Below, piece after piece: positions 34,170 to 43,372 of a stretch of 64,000 nt of DNA (its first letter is position 1; every line of letters starts with the position of its first letter). The notes beneath the pieces are model-generated. The model was given only the letters and a program-made list of their open reading frames with translations, did no database searches and was not told the origin of the DNA. This DNA comes from SYFY01 sp041752315 (GTDB taxonomy: Bacteria; Pseudomonadota; Gammaproteobacteria; Pseudomonadales; Azotimanducaceae), in the NCBI GenBank assembly GCA_041752315.1, contig JBGSHJ010000043.1, forward strand, positions 1 through 64,000, in the 5' to 3' direction. The position numbers and the translations under genes are program-made.

Positions 34170-35390
34170 TCAACCTTTCTGGGTGGTCTCGGGCAACCCG
34201 AGAATGTTCTTGGAAATGATGTTGTTCTGCACTTCGAAGGAGCCGCCGTAGATGGACATCGCCTTGCCAAAGAGCCAGGTTTGAACGGCACCGATTTCGT
34301 CTTCGCTGAATTCCTTGCCTTCCCAGCCGAGGCCGCCACTGCCCATGATCTCCAGGGTGAGTTCGGATCGGGTCTGGGCCACGTTGGTGGCGGAGTTCTT
34401 GAGGATCGACGCAGCAGCAGTGACCTTGGGATTGCCCCTGGCTTCAGCCGTTATGCGAGCCAGCGTGAGCTGATGCACCTTCGAGTCCATCAGGTGCTGG
34501 GCCAGTCGAAGGCGCAGGTCCGGATCATTCAGCTCGCCACGACTGTTCAGACCGACGTACTGTTTCGCCATTTCAGCCAATGAACTTCCACCGGAACCGG
34601 AAGGCATGGGTGATGCACCGGTCTGGCTTGCGCGTTCGTGTTGCAGCAGCCTTTTTCCAACGCTCCAGCCATCGTTGAGTTTGCCCAGCAGATCGCGCTT
34701 GTCGGCACGGGCATTGTCAAAAAACGTTTCGCAGAATGGCGAAGAGCCGGAGATCAGCTTGATCGGACGTGTTCGTACCCCCGGCTGGTTCATTGGCAAC
34801 AGGACGAGACTGATACCATCGCGCTTGGCAACATTCGAGTCGGTACGGACGAGTGCTCCACACCACTGGGAAATGTCTGCACCGGACGTCCAGACCTTCT
34901 GCCCGTTGATCTCCCAGTAGTCGCCCTTGTCCACCGCCTTGGTCTGCAGTGCCGCGAGGTCCGAGCCGGCGTTGGGCTCCGAATAACCCAGACACCAGCG
35001 TACTTCGCCTCGCGCCGTGGCGGGCAGATGCCGCTTTTTCTGATCCTCGGTACCGTATTCGAGAATGGTCGGGCCGACCATGGTGACCCCCATGCCAGCC
35101 AGCATCGGGATGGGATTGAAGGCACCAACCGCGGCCATTTCTTCCTGCAGGATCCTGGCCTGTGTCGGCGTCAGCCCGCCGCCGCCGTACTCGGCTGGCC
35201 AGGTGGGAGTGCCCCAGCCTTTTTCACCCAGTCTCTGTCGCCAGGCGAGTGCGTCACCAGCCATCGCCACTTCGCCCTCGAAGTTCATGTAGACCGAAGC
35301 CTTGCCGACCAGGCTCTTCGGAAAATTGGCGGCGAGCCAGGCCTTGGCCTCGGCCCGGAAGTCTGCAGATTCTGCGGGGTTGCTGCTCAT
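34170..35390 (-). CDS. Acyl-CoA dehydrogenase, large partner of a pair
   Basis: The 406-residue protein shows the FAD and substrate signature RWCLGYSEPNAGSDLAALQT, the GQKVWTSGADISQW strand and the C-terminal segment SIYGGSFEVQNNIISKNILG. It oxidises an acyl-CoA to a 2-enoyl-CoA, passing electrons to an electron-transfer flavoprotein. The ATG at 35390 (AGGAAAAA upstream) was preferred over a start nine codons earlier. It is the first gene of a two-gene operon. Confidence 0.9.
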   Translation of the reverse strand: MSSNPAESADFRAEAKAWLAANFPKSLVGKASVYMNFEGEVAMAGDALAWRQRLGEKGWGTPTWPAEYGGGGLTPTQARILQEEMAAVGAFNPIPMLAGMGVTMVGPTILEYGTEDQKKRHLPATARGEVRWCLGYSEPNAGSDLAALQTKAVDKGDYWEINGQKVWTSGADISQWCGALVRTDSNVAKRDGISLVLLPMNQPGVRTRPIKLISGSSPFCETFFDNARADKRDLLGKLNDGWSVGKRLLQHERASQTGASPMPSGSGGSSLAEMAKQYVGLNSRGELNDPDLRLRLAQHLMDSKVHQLTLARITAEARGNPKVTAAASILKNSATNVAQTRSELTLEIMGSGGLGWEGKEFSEDEIGAVQTWLFGKAMSIYGGSFEVQNNIISKNILGLPETTQKG

Positions 35391-35591
35391 GGGTTGATTT
35401 TTCCTGTCTGGAGACACAATTCAGGCGGAGCATCCTACATGGCTCGCAGCCCGCAGAGAATCCGGGCTTTCGTGCAGGCGTGTGAAAGGGCACATTACGT
35501 CCGGAAGACATGGCCAACAAACGCACGCGATGAAGGCAACGTACAACCGCATGGTTCGCAGTCTGGAGAAAACGCCCTGAACCTGCTGAGT

Positions 35592-36581
35592 GTGGCGCAG
35601 CTCATCGAGCTCAGTCTCGAACCGAATGCAGCAGATGCCGGCGAGGGCGGTGTGGCTCTGGCTGTCGATCTGGATACCGATCGAGCCACGCCGGATCAAC
35701 TCCGCCGACTTGTGCGCTGGCTTGGTCGCCAGCCCATTCCGGTGATAGGCCTGGACCGCCCCGGCAAAAAACGGGATGGCGTTTCGCCGTTGGCGGAGGA
35801 ATTGGATGTTCGGGTGGACGATCCATCGACACTCGAACGTGTGCACCAGAAAATTCACGCCAATCCGCAGGCCAGCGCCGTGCTGGTCCAGGTGCTGCGT
35901 GCCCAGGCAACTCTCGAAGTGACGGGTGCACTGGCGTTGGAAAGCCTGGGTTATGCCACCTTGCAGGCCGGCAGCGAATTCAGAACCTGGCTGACCACAT
36001 CAGGACGAAGGTATACGGCCAGGCCCGAGAGCGAACAGGAACCGCTGCTGGTTCGGCGTTCTGGATCTTCGCTGCATCTGACACTTGCCAGCACTCACAA
36101 TCGCAACGCGCTCTCGCGTGCCATGCGCGATGCCCTCTCGGCGGCCTTCAAGCTGGTGCTGATGGATGAAGACATACACGCTGTGCTCGTGGATGCGGAA
36201 GGACCGTGTTTCAGCGCAGGGGGTGATCTTTCGGAATTTGGTTCGATGCAGGACCAGGCCATGGCACATGCGATTCGCATGCAGCGCATGCCGGCCCAGT
36301 ACCTGGCGGCCTGCGCAGATCGTTGTGAATTCAGGGTTCACGGCGCGGCCATTGGCGCAGGCATCGAACTGTCAGCCTTTGCAGGGCGTCTGGTCGCCAC
36401 GTCCGATACCTTGTTTCGACTGCCGGAAGTGGGGATGGGACTGATCCCTGGCGCAGGCGGTTGTGTCAGCGTGCCAAGGCGCATCGGTCGTCAGAAAACG
36501 GCGCTGATGGCCATCCTCGGCGAGGACGTGGATGCACCCACCGCATTAGCCTGGGGATTGATCGACGCGATCGTGGATTAG
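35592..36581 (+). CDS. Crotonase-family protein with an N-terminal extension and short C-terminus
   Basis: From the GTG at 35592 the product is about 329 residues. The C-terminal half is crotonase-like (FSAGGDLSEFG oxyanion loop, VHGAAIGAGIELSAF, LPEVGMGLIPGAGGCVS with the catalytic Glu position). The first about 150 residues (e.g. LRRLVRWLGRQPIPVIGLDR) look like a second, worn crotonase unit without the oxyanion motifs. The protein ends at GLIDAIVD, so the usual C-terminal trimerisation helices are missing. The start is uncertain and no good ribosome-binding site is seen. Its end overlaps the converging amidohydrolase gene by 36 bases. Confidence 0.7.
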   Translation: MAQLIELSLEPNAADAGEGGVALAVDLDTDRATPDQLRRLVRWLGRQPIPVIGLDRPGKKRDGVSPLAEELDVRVDDPSTLERVHQKIHANPQASAVLVQVLRAQATLEVTGALALESLGYATLQAGSEFRTWLTTSGRRYTARPESEQEPLLVRRSGSSLHLTLASTHNRNALSRAMRDALSAAFKLVLMDEDIHAVLVDAEGPCFSAGGDLSEFGSMQDQAMAHAIRMQRMPAQYLAACADRCEFRVHGAAIGAGIELSAFAGRLVATSDTLFRLPEVGMGLIPGAGGCVSVPRRIGRQKTALMAILGEDVDAPTALAWGLIDAIVD

Positions 36582-37919
36582 TCGCCCGCCACAGAGTGTT
36601 GCACGAAGAGCGGCGGCCCCGGATGTCACCGACACCGGCAGGATCAGGCTCTGCCTGAATCTCGACCAGGGACGATCGAGCAGGCACAGATCGGCGGCGC
36701 TGCCCACGGCGATCTGTCTGGCACTGGCGGGACTTGCCAACGAACCGAGAAACAGGTCCAGCGCAGCTTCCGGAACAAGGGCTTCACTTGCGCCGAGAAT
36801 CTCTCCGGACGCCGTTCTGCGGGATATCGCTGAGTGCATCGCGGCCCATGGATCCGGACTGCCAAACGGTGCATCTGATCCTGCTGCCAGGTTGACTGCA
36901 TGCGCAGTAAAAGAAGCGCATCGATACAACCAGTCGTGTTCTTCTTCAGGGACGTCGGTGCGGTACTGATCACCGCGCTGCGTGATGAAATGTGGCTGGG
37001 TAACAACCAGTAGTCCAAGTTCCCGCAACGCAGGCAGGAGTGCAGGGGGAGTCAATGCCGCGTGTTCAATTCGGTCACCCGGTATCACCCCTGTCTCGCG
37101 CAGTGCGGCGATCGTGTACACCAGGGCAAGCTCCGTCACACAGTGTACGGCGATGGCGCGCCCGTCGGCGTGACTGCGTCGAATCCGTGCCGTGTAGTCT
37201 TCGAATGTCGGCAGTGCATGGTCGTGCAGGTGGAACTTGGTTTCGCCAATGCACAATCCACCTGACCGAGTCGCCGCTGACAGACTGGGACCACCGGCCA
37301 CCCGTACCCGTTGTAACAGGTGCCCCGACGTTTGCCAGGCAGCAAAGTCCGCCATGGTGTGTGTATCGTTGGACGGCGTCATGTCCGTGAAGCCGGTTAT
37401 GCCGAGTGCAGCCAGTTGGCGGCTGGCTCGACGCACGTCACTTTCCTGGTGACCGATCAGCAGGCCGAGTGTGTTGTCCTGGTCGAAAAAGCGACCTTCC
37501 GTACTGCCCTCCAGTTGCCGATCCTGCGCACTTGCGCGGCTGACAAGAATCCCGACGGCCCTGGAATTCATGATCCATAATCGACCGGAACGATGTTGAA
37601 TCCGGATCGGATGTCGGGTCACGAAGGTGTCCAGCCAGGCACGATCGATCTCACCGGCAACACTTTCGTGGTAACCCACGCCACGAATCCAGTCGCTTGT
37701 CGCATTGATGTCCTGCTCGCGAAGCAGCGCCGCCAGTTCAGCCCGGTTGTTGACCGCAGGTGGCCCGCAGTCGATGGAGTCCAGCGATCGGGCGTAGGCT
37801 CGAAAGTGGATGTGATGATCATGCAGCCCAGGCAGCAACAATCCGCCCTCCGCCGGGATCAACAGTTCTCCCGTTTCTGGCGAGAGTGAACCGATGTGGC
37901 TGATCAGACCATCGATCAA
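36546..37919 (-). CDS. Metal-dependent amidohydrolase (YtcJ-like amidohydrolase_3 type)
   Basis: The product is at least 457 residues, with the metal-binding LLLPGLHDHHIHFRAYARS near residue 30, an HCVTE segment, IEHAALTPP and the late SDAPFGSPDPWAAMHSA Asp motif. The annotated TTG start is only a placeholder. The frame upstream encodes the expected first strand of the family (IRQASLLDGRIIDV) but has no ATG, GTG or TTG between it and the preceding stop. The true start is therefore a rare codon (CTG or ATT) or was lost. It follows the acyl-CoA ligase. Substrate unknown. Confidence 0.75.
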   Translation of the reverse strand: MIDGLISHIGSLSPETGELLIPAEGGLLLPGLHDHHIHFRAYARSLDSIDCGPPAVNNRAELAALLREQDINATSDWIRGVGYHESVAGEIDRAWLDTFVTRHPIRIQHRSGRLWIMNSRAVGILVSRASAQDRQLEGSTEGRFFDQDNTLGLLIGHQESDVRRASRQLAALGITGFTDMTPSNDTHTMADFAAWQTSGHLLQRVRVAGGPSLSAATRSGGLCIGETKFHLHDHALPTFEDYTARIRRSHADGRAIAVHCVTELALVYTIAALRETGVIPGDRIEHAALTPPALLPALRELGLLVVTQPHFITQRGDQYRTDVPEEEHDWLYRCASFTAHAVNLAAGSDAPFGSPDPWAAMHSAISRRTASGEILGASEALVPEAALDLFLGSLASPASARQIAVGSAADLCLLDRPWSRFRQSLILPVSVTSGAAALRATLCGGRLIHDRVDQSPG

Positions 37920-37986
37920 CCGTACGTCGATGATGCGCCCGTCCAGCAGGGAGGCCTGCCGGATCAGAACGGGACGGTGTGCCGGT

Positions 37987-39480
37987 TCAGGCGAAATACT
38001 GCCTCACCACACGCCGCAGCAGTTTGCCGGTCTCGTTGTACGGCAGCTCGGTCGCGAAATGGATGACTTCCGGTACCCGCGAAGAACGCAGTTCCGTGCG
38101 TACCATGGCCTGAAGGTCGGCGGCCGGCACGTCGTAACCATCCCGCAGCACCACCGCGGCCGCTACCGCTTCGCCCCATTCTTCGGACGGTTTGCCGACC
38201 ACCGCAACGTCCAGTACGGCAGGGTGTCGCATCAGGACCTCCTCGATTTCCGATGGCGAGATGTTTTCGCCACCACGAACGATGATGTCGTCGGCCCGGC
38301 CAGAGAGGTAGAGGTAGCCGTGTTCATCGATGTAACCGGAATCCCGGGTCGGAAACCAGCCATCGTCGAGAATGGCCTTGCGTTCGAGATATTCGCCGGA
38401 CACCTGCGGACCACGAACGAATATTTCACCCGGTTCGTTGGGACCCAGCACGTTGCCCTCATCGTCGCGCACCTCGATTTCCAGGGCGGGTAGTGGACGG
38501 CCGACCGAACCCAGTCGCCTGCGAACGACGATATCGTCACTGCCGATTGCCGTGCGGTGATCATCCGGGTCGAGGAGGGCGATCGTGGAGCTGGTCTCGG
38601 TCAGACCGTAGGCATTGGTGAAGGACACCTGCGGGAACCTGCCGAGGGCTTTTTCGATCACCTGGATGGGCATCTTCCCGCCACCGTAGGCAATGGCTCG
38701 CAGCGATTGTGGTGCCGGTGTGGCCGGATGGAGTTCAACATGCTCCATGATGCGGCTCAGCATGGTTGGCACGACAAAGGCGTTGGTGACCTGTTCGCGA
38801 TGACAGGCGGCCAGCCAGTCGGCAGCGTTGAAATCCGGCAGCTGCACAATCTTCCGGCAGGCATAAATCGAACTCATCAGCGCCGAGATCCCGGCGATGT
38901 GGTACGGCGGCACCGAAACCAGAGTGCCTTCTTCTTCCTCGGCGGACATGAACTCGACCGACCCGAGAATGTACGACACGAGGTGTTCGTGGCGCAGGAT
39001 CGCGGCTTTCGGCTTGCCGGTGGTGCCGCTGGTGAAAAGTTGCACGGCGACAGCGGACGGGTCTTCGGCGATGTCATCAAGCAGGGTGTCTGCGGACAAC
39101 GTCTGCTCGAGGAATTGCGCTCGTGTGCGGATGGTTGCGTCCGGTCGCGAACCGATCCGTTCCAATTGGGCCGGACTTGCGATCAGCAGTGCCGGCATCA
39201 CACGATCCAGCAGTTCCTTGAGCTCACCGTCTGTCAGTCGGTAGTTCAGTGGTACATAAGGCACGCCGGCGAGCGCAGCGCCCATGAGACCTATGGCCAC
39301 CGCCGCGCTGGAGGTGTCGAGAACCACCAGGTACGCGCGACCACTTTCCCTGATCAACGCCGCAGCGGCGTGGGCCGCGCGGTGCAACTGCGCATACGTA
39401 TAGCGGCCGTCGGGATTGCACAGGCCGACTCGGTCCGGGCAGGTTTCGGCTGCCATCTGCAGGAACATCGAGATATTCAT
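37987..39480 (-). CDS. AMP-forming acyl-CoA synthetase/ligase
   Basis: The 497-residue ANL-superfamily enzyme has the ATP loop FTSGTTGKPKAAILRHE, the YGLTETSS motif, the hinge region DSGYIDEHGYLYLSGRADD and the C-terminal catalytic lysine in NETGKLLRR. It activates a carboxylate with ATP and CoA. The ATG at 39480 begins the family match. A small Cys-containing protein gene lies five bases upstream, so both probably form one leftward operon with the amidohydrolase. Substrate class not clear; medium- or long-chain or cyclic acids fit the neighbourhood. Confidence 0.9.
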   Translation of the reverse strand: MNISMFLQMAAETCPDRVGLCNPDGRYTYAQLHRAAHAAAALIRESGRAYLVVLDTSSAAVAIGLMGAALAGVPYVPLNYRLTDGELKELLDRVMPALLIASPAQLERIGSRPDATIRTRAQFLEQTLSADTLLDDIAEDPSAVAVQLFTSGTTGKPKAAILRHEHLVSYILGSVEFMSAEEEEGTLVSVPPYHIAGISALMSSIYACRKIVQLPDFNAADWLAACHREQVTNAFVVPTMLSRIMEHVELHPATPAPQSLRAIAYGGGKMPIQVIEKALGRFPQVSFTNAYGLTETSSTIALLDPDDHRTAIGSDDIVVRRRLGSVGRPLPALEIEVRDDEGNVLGPNEPGEIFVRGPQVSGEYLERKAILDDGWFPTRDSGYIDEHGYLYLSGRADDIIVRGGENISPSEIEEVLMRHPAVLDVAVVGKPSEEWGEAVAAAVVLRDGYDVPAADLQAMVRTELRSSRVPEVIHFATELPYNETGKLLRRVVRQYFA

Positions 39481-39485
39481 GGATT

Positions 39486-39794
39486 TCAGTCCGACGAGGG
39501 CAGCTTCTTGGATTCCTTCGTGACCAGTGCAACACCGTTGCATGCCAGAGTACCTTCGCCTGCTTTCACGCAGAGAACCTCAAGACTCTGATCCTCGTTC
39601 ACATAACGCTTGCCCACCTGGCAGCCGGCTTTCTGGCTGGCATCGATGACGACACCACCCGGTGCGGCATCCTTCTGGCCCAGCATGTCCGCTCCACCAC
39701 AGGTCAGTGTGGTGTCAGCCGGGGCTTTGATGACCATCACTTCGGCAGCGCAGACCGCGCTCTTGAGTTTCAGTCCCGGTTTGATTGGTGTCAT
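39486..39794 (-). CDS. Small conserved-looking cysteine-containing protein of unknown function
   Basis: The 102-residue protein (from MTPIKPGLKLKSAVCAAEV) has five spread cysteines in VCAAEV, TCGGADM, AGCQVGK, LCVKAG and LACNGVAL. It has no signal peptide or membrane segment. GGGGGAG lies seven bases before the ATG. It directly precedes the acyl-CoA ligase, so they are likely co-transcribed. No family was recognised with confidence; the cysteine spacing could bind a metal. Confidence 0.6.
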   Translation of the reverse strand: MTPIKPGLKLKSAVCAAEVMVIKAPADTTLTCGGADMLGQKDAAPGGVVIDASQKAGCQVGKRYVNEDQSLEVLCVKAGEGTLACNGVALVTKESKKLPSSD

Positions 39795-40209
39795 GTGGCT
39801 ACTCCCCCTGTCACTTCGGTTGTTTGGATTCCGCTCGCCCTCCGGCGGATCACGAGGGGGAGTGTAATAGGAAGCTCCCATCGCTCGCCACGCGCGTACG
39901 CGTTGTTCGTTCGGTTGCGCGGGGAGACTGCTGGTTCCCGGTTGGGAGAACAGCCTGGCTTTCTGGCAGCCAGGTGTTGGAATACTGTCCAGGCTACCGT
40001 GACTTGTGAGAGGCTGGAAAGGACCGATACGATGGCGAGCGAAGCGGTGGATGAGCGCTTGGCTGTCGGCCGGTGAAGGTAGGGGCCGCTGCGTTCCGGC
40101 AACTCGCGGCAGGCACCGGCCCGGTAGAGGACTGTGAAGGCGGTCGACAAGGCGGTGCACGAAAATTGTGGAAATGAGTCAGGTTCAAACTACAGGTGGA
40201 TTATCAGTC

Positions 40210-40596
40210 ATGGCGAACTATGTGCAGGATCTCGAGGACGTGCGGGCAGTCATTCAGTTGTACATTGATGGGGCTAATGGCGATGTGGCGAAGTTGCGCA
40301 CTGCCTTTCATCGTGATGCCCACATGATGGGACACATCGGCTCGATGGATACCTATGTCCCCATCGCGGTGTTTTTCGATATGGTGGCAAAGCAGCCTGG
40401 AATGGCCGGTCCCAACTACAAGGCGATCGTGCGTTCGATCGACATCACGGGGGACGCGGGTGTTGCCGTGCTCGCCGAGACCGACTTTCTGGGATGTGAC
40501 TTTGTCGACTACTTTTCAGTGGCGCGTATCGAGGGTCGCTGGCAGATCACCAACAAGACCTACGCACACACGGGTGGGCAGCCACCACCGGCGTGA
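40210..40596 (+). CDS. NTF2/SnoaL-like (lumazine-binding-like) protein
   Basis: The 128-residue protein is a single NTF2-like domain: DLEDVRAVIQLYIDGANGDV, LRTAFHRDAHMMGHIG, VAVLAETDFLGCDFVDYFSV, ending RWQITNKTYAH. This is the putative lumazine-binding subgroup. The ATG at 40210 was chosen over upstream GTG/ATG because CAGGTGG precedes it at a fair distance. Function unknown. It is the last gene before the tRNA-Arg island. Confidence 0.8.
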   Translation: MANYVQDLEDVRAVIQLYIDGANGDVAKLRTAFHRDAHMMGHIGSMDTYVPIAVFFDMVAKQPGMAGPNYKAIVRSIDITGDAGVAVLAETDFLGCDFVDYFSVARIEGRWQITNKTYAHTGGQPPPA

Positions 40597-40736
40597 CTGC
40601 CACGTCAGACGCCCATCGGGTTGAAAGGAGCCCGCCTGGCGCCACTTGGATGTTTCCGGCTCCCTGAGGTTCGCCAGGGAATGTTCGAGGCCGCCAAGGA
40701 ACCTGTCAGGGCATTTTTGCGGTAGCAAGAATCAGA

Positions 40737-40813
40737 TGGCGCGCCCGGCGCGATTCGAACGCGCGACCCTTGGCTTCGGAGGCCAATACTCTATCCATCT
40801 GAGCTACGGGCGC
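40737..40813 (-). tRNA. tRNA-Arg (CCG anticodon)
   Basis: Reading the minus strand gives a 77-base tRNA with encoded CCA: acceptor GCGCCCG/CGGGCGC, D-loop with AGATGGATAG, anticodon stem TTGGC/GCCAA around the loop CTCCGAA (anticodon CCG, Arg), and T-arm GCGCG-TTCGAAT-CGCGC. All four stems pair. The 5' end faces a decayed genomic island, and its 5' half is duplicated at 46588-46631. Confidence 0.95.
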
Positions 40814-40817
40814 GGGG
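40774..40817. other. Left attachment site (tRNA-Arg 5' half), direct repeat
   Basis: These 44 bases, from the tRNA anticodon loop to just past its 5' end, recur at 46588-46631 in the same orientation with 42 of 44 identical. The pair brackets integrase and transposase relics, as expected for the att sites of an integrated island. The intact tRNA is on this side. Confidence 0.8.
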
Positions 40818-41277
40818 GTGGCGAAGTCTACGTACGACGCAGCCTCTGGACTAGTCCTGATTCAAAAATCGATGGCCTTCCCATCGTCTGAGTACATTTC
40901 GAGTACACAGAATTCCGTCCGATATATCTGTCGTGTTTCAATTTTCTAGCTGGCGCTATTTTGCGCTATCGACAGCTAATACCGTTATTAATCAATGCGT
41001 TACATAGACATTGCCCGAGTGCTTGTTCAAGCTCCATCCTGTTTTCAATTGAGATGTCGGAGAAGCAAGTATGAAATTTCAGATGACCGTCGACGGTACT
41101 CATTGCCCCTGGATCGAAAACATAGTGATGAATTATGCGATTGCGATGATCGGTATGTATGGCCCCAACGGACCCGGCCCAAAACCGAAAAAGTCGCGGT
41201 CAAGACGATCGAATCCTCGTTCATCGAAGTTGACCAAATCAGACAGCTCGGATGATCCGCGTTTCTAATGGGGAGAT
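40818..41277. other. Island segment without a supported gene
   Basis: About 460 bases between the tRNA and the integrase relic. A 65-residue frame at 41071-41268 (plus) has a Lys/Arg/Ser-rich tail and no recognised domain, and other frames are broken. The segment is more AT-rich than the flanks and must now hold whatever promoter drives the minus-strand tRNA. No clear promoter was identified. Confidence 0.4.
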
Positions 41278-41700
41278 GTAGAAATCGCAACGGTATACAA
41301 GCAGAAGGGGCGTGAGAGGTGGCGTGCGATGATTCGTCGGCACGGCACCTCTCGTTCCGCCAACTTTGCAAATCGGCAAGAGGCCGAGAAGTGGGCACGA
41401 CAGATGGAACGTCAACTTGATGCCGACAAGCTGGTCGGCAAACTGGACGCTTCTCATAAGGTCAAAAAGCTCACGCTGCACGAGGCGGTAGAACGGAGGA
41501 TCGCCCGGAAGGGCCAGAACCAGGGCACGACTGCCCGAATGCGATGGTGGGTCGGCTTGTTAGGTGAGAACAAGCGATTGGTCGACGTCACCCGGGATGA
41601 TATTGAGCGCGGTATCGTGCAGTTGCAGAAGCAGGCTAGGCACGTTGGCATACGCGGCCAGTCACCACGCATTGTGGATAAAGCAATTTCTGCATCGACG
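41278..41700 (+). pseudogene. Tyrosine-recombinase (phage/island integrase) N-terminal relic
   Basis: The frame reads VEIATVYKQKGRERWRAMIR, then FANRQEAEKWARQMERQLDA and LTLHEAVERRIARKGQN, followed by a VDVTRDDIERGI helix. This is the arm- and core-binding N-terminus of island integrases. There is no start codon at the expected place (a TAA lies just upstream), and the catalytic domain with its Arg-His-Tyr residues is missing, replaced at about 41690 by an IS66 fragment. Its position next to the tRNA, reading inward, marks it as the integrase of the island. Confidence 0.8.
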
Positions 41701-41894
41701 AAGCCACCGCAATGCAATCTGCGGGCACACAGCCATAGTCCAAAACCGTCGTGCACCAGCACGTTGATCCGAGTTGTTCGCTTGTTCGTGAACAGGTACG
41801 CGTGATGTGCACGCGCCTCACCAAACACTTTGATCACTTGGGCCAGTGCCGTACCGTGCCCGCTCGCATGTCGAGCGGATCGATCGCGAGCCAT
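41691..41894 (-). pseudogene. IS66-family TnpB (Orf2) fragment
   Basis: The minus-strand frame contains VIKVFGEARAHHAYLFTNKR, then TTRINVLVHDGFGLWLCARRL. This is the core of the IS66 accessory protein TnpB, in which the HDG-x-G-xW block is highly conserved. Both ends are lost: the fragment runs straight into the integrase relic on one side and an IS6 relic on the other. No TnpA or TnpC remains. Confidence 0.75.
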
Positions 41895-41942
41895 ACCGCA
41901 GGTTCTGCCAAGTTAAGTCAGCAAACTTGTTAGTATCAGGCG

Positions 41943-42083
41943 TTGAACACATACAAACGACATCGCTTCCCGCCGGCTATCATTTCTTAGGCAGTCTGGC
42001 TCTACTATCGCATCAACCTCAGCCATCGCGATATTGAAGATCTCCTGCCGCATCGTTGGACAACACCGGCAGTAGTTGCGTAA
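41943..42083 (+). pseudogene. IS6-family transposase N-terminal fragment
   Basis: The plus strand reads NTYKRHRFPPAIIS, an in-frame TAG, then AVWLYYRINLSHRDIEDLLP. This is the characteristic N-terminus of IS6/IS26-type transposases (the usual sequence has Tyr at the TAG position). After this the homology stops and a TAA follows. It is a dead fragment inside the island. Confidence 0.75.
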
Positions 42084-42419
42084 CCAGAACGCGGGCTGTT
42101 GGCAAGATGTGTTCGCCGGTCGGTTACTGACATCGGATCCAAATCAGGTATTGATGCCACTTAAGAGCTCTCGTCCATGCTGGTGATGGTGCTTCCACGG
42201 TATGGATTTTCGCGAGTTCAAGATATCGACAGAACGCGTTAGCAAGCTTTACTTGCGCAGGCGTTCGACACTCGGCCTCGAATAGCGCTGGATTTGCGAC
42301 AATGATGACGGCACAGCGCGCTCGAGAACTCGCCACATTTTACCGATTACCGCTGTAAAGAAAGTCCTGGACTTGACCCGAATCCACGGACAGTTTTGGA
42401 CTTGATGATCAAGCCATTT

Positions 42420-43340
42420 CTGTCGTTTCCGTTTTAGAGATATCCTCCGGCGGCGTGGCGCCTGTCACGCAGGCGCCGACGGTGGGTATCTCGCTGTGGT
42501 TAGCGCCACTCAATGCCTTCGCTTGCCCGGCAGCGCAGGCCTCGAAGGCCATGGGAGACTTCTGTCCCAACGCGCTGTGTCGACGACGCGGGTTGTACCA
42601 CCCCTCGATATAGGAGAACAGCGCCAGTCGGGCCTACACCTTGGTCGGCCATGATCGCCGATCAATCAGTTCACACTCGAGCGAGGCAATAAAACTCTCC
42701 GCCATGGCATTGTCATACGCATCGCCGACGCTGCCCATCGATGGACGAACACCCATCGTGGTGCATCGTTCACCGAAGGCGACGACCCCTTGAACCTGCG
42801 TTGGCTTCCCTGATCACTGTGATGAATCACACCACTCGGCCGGCGTTGCTGCAGCGCCATGTTCAGTGCTGCGATCACCAACTCAGCAGTCATCTCGTCG
42901 CCGATGGACCAACCCACAATGTGCCGACTCCAGACATCCAGCACGATGGCCAGATAGATGAAGCCTGCCCAGGTCGGCACATACGTCATGTCGGCAACCC
43001 AGAGCTGATTCGGACCGTCGGCGACAAACGCCCGCTTGACCAGATCCGGCGCCTTTCCCTGCTTTTCATCACGTCGGGTCGTTACCACATAACCGCGACG
43101 TCGGCTGACGCCCCGGATGCCATGACATCGCATCAGACGGGCCACACGCTGGCGTTAAACGCAAACCTCCCGGTCCATCAACTCCGCCCGAATGCGGGGC
43201 ATCCCGTAGGTAGCGTCGGAAGCCACGTGGATCGTCCGGATTTGCTCGACTATCGCCGCATTCTCGATCGCACGCCTTGAAGGCTTGCGATCCCGCCAGT
43301 CGTAGTAGCCACTGGCCGATACTTCAAGAACGCGACACAT
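42420..43340 (-). pseudogene. IS3-family transposase OrfB, multiply interrupted
   Basis: Family segments appear in order but in separated frames: MCRVLEVSASGYYDWRDRKP and ATYGMPRIRAELMD (43155-43340), a stop, then MRCHGIRGVSRRRG and QLWVADMTYVPTWAGFIYLA with the DDE catalytic Asp. A frameshift follows HHSDQGSQ. The remaining ARLALFSYIEGWYNPRRRHS tail with the final Glu region is in another frame down to about 42420. It cannot make an active transposase. Confidence 0.8.
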
Positions 43341-43372
43341 CGTCCGAATACGGTAGTCGGCCTGGTTCGCCT

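Noticed and set aside
34638..35591. Long upstream extension of the crotonase frame (open from 34638)
   Set aside because: It is antisense to the clear acyl-CoA dehydrogenase at 34170-35390, and its translation has no family likeness. The real gene begins near 35592.
42124..42336. 70-codon minus-strand frame between the IS6 and IS3 relics
   Set aside because: Some protein-like character, but no family, start signal or homologous neighbour could be recognised inside the decayed island.
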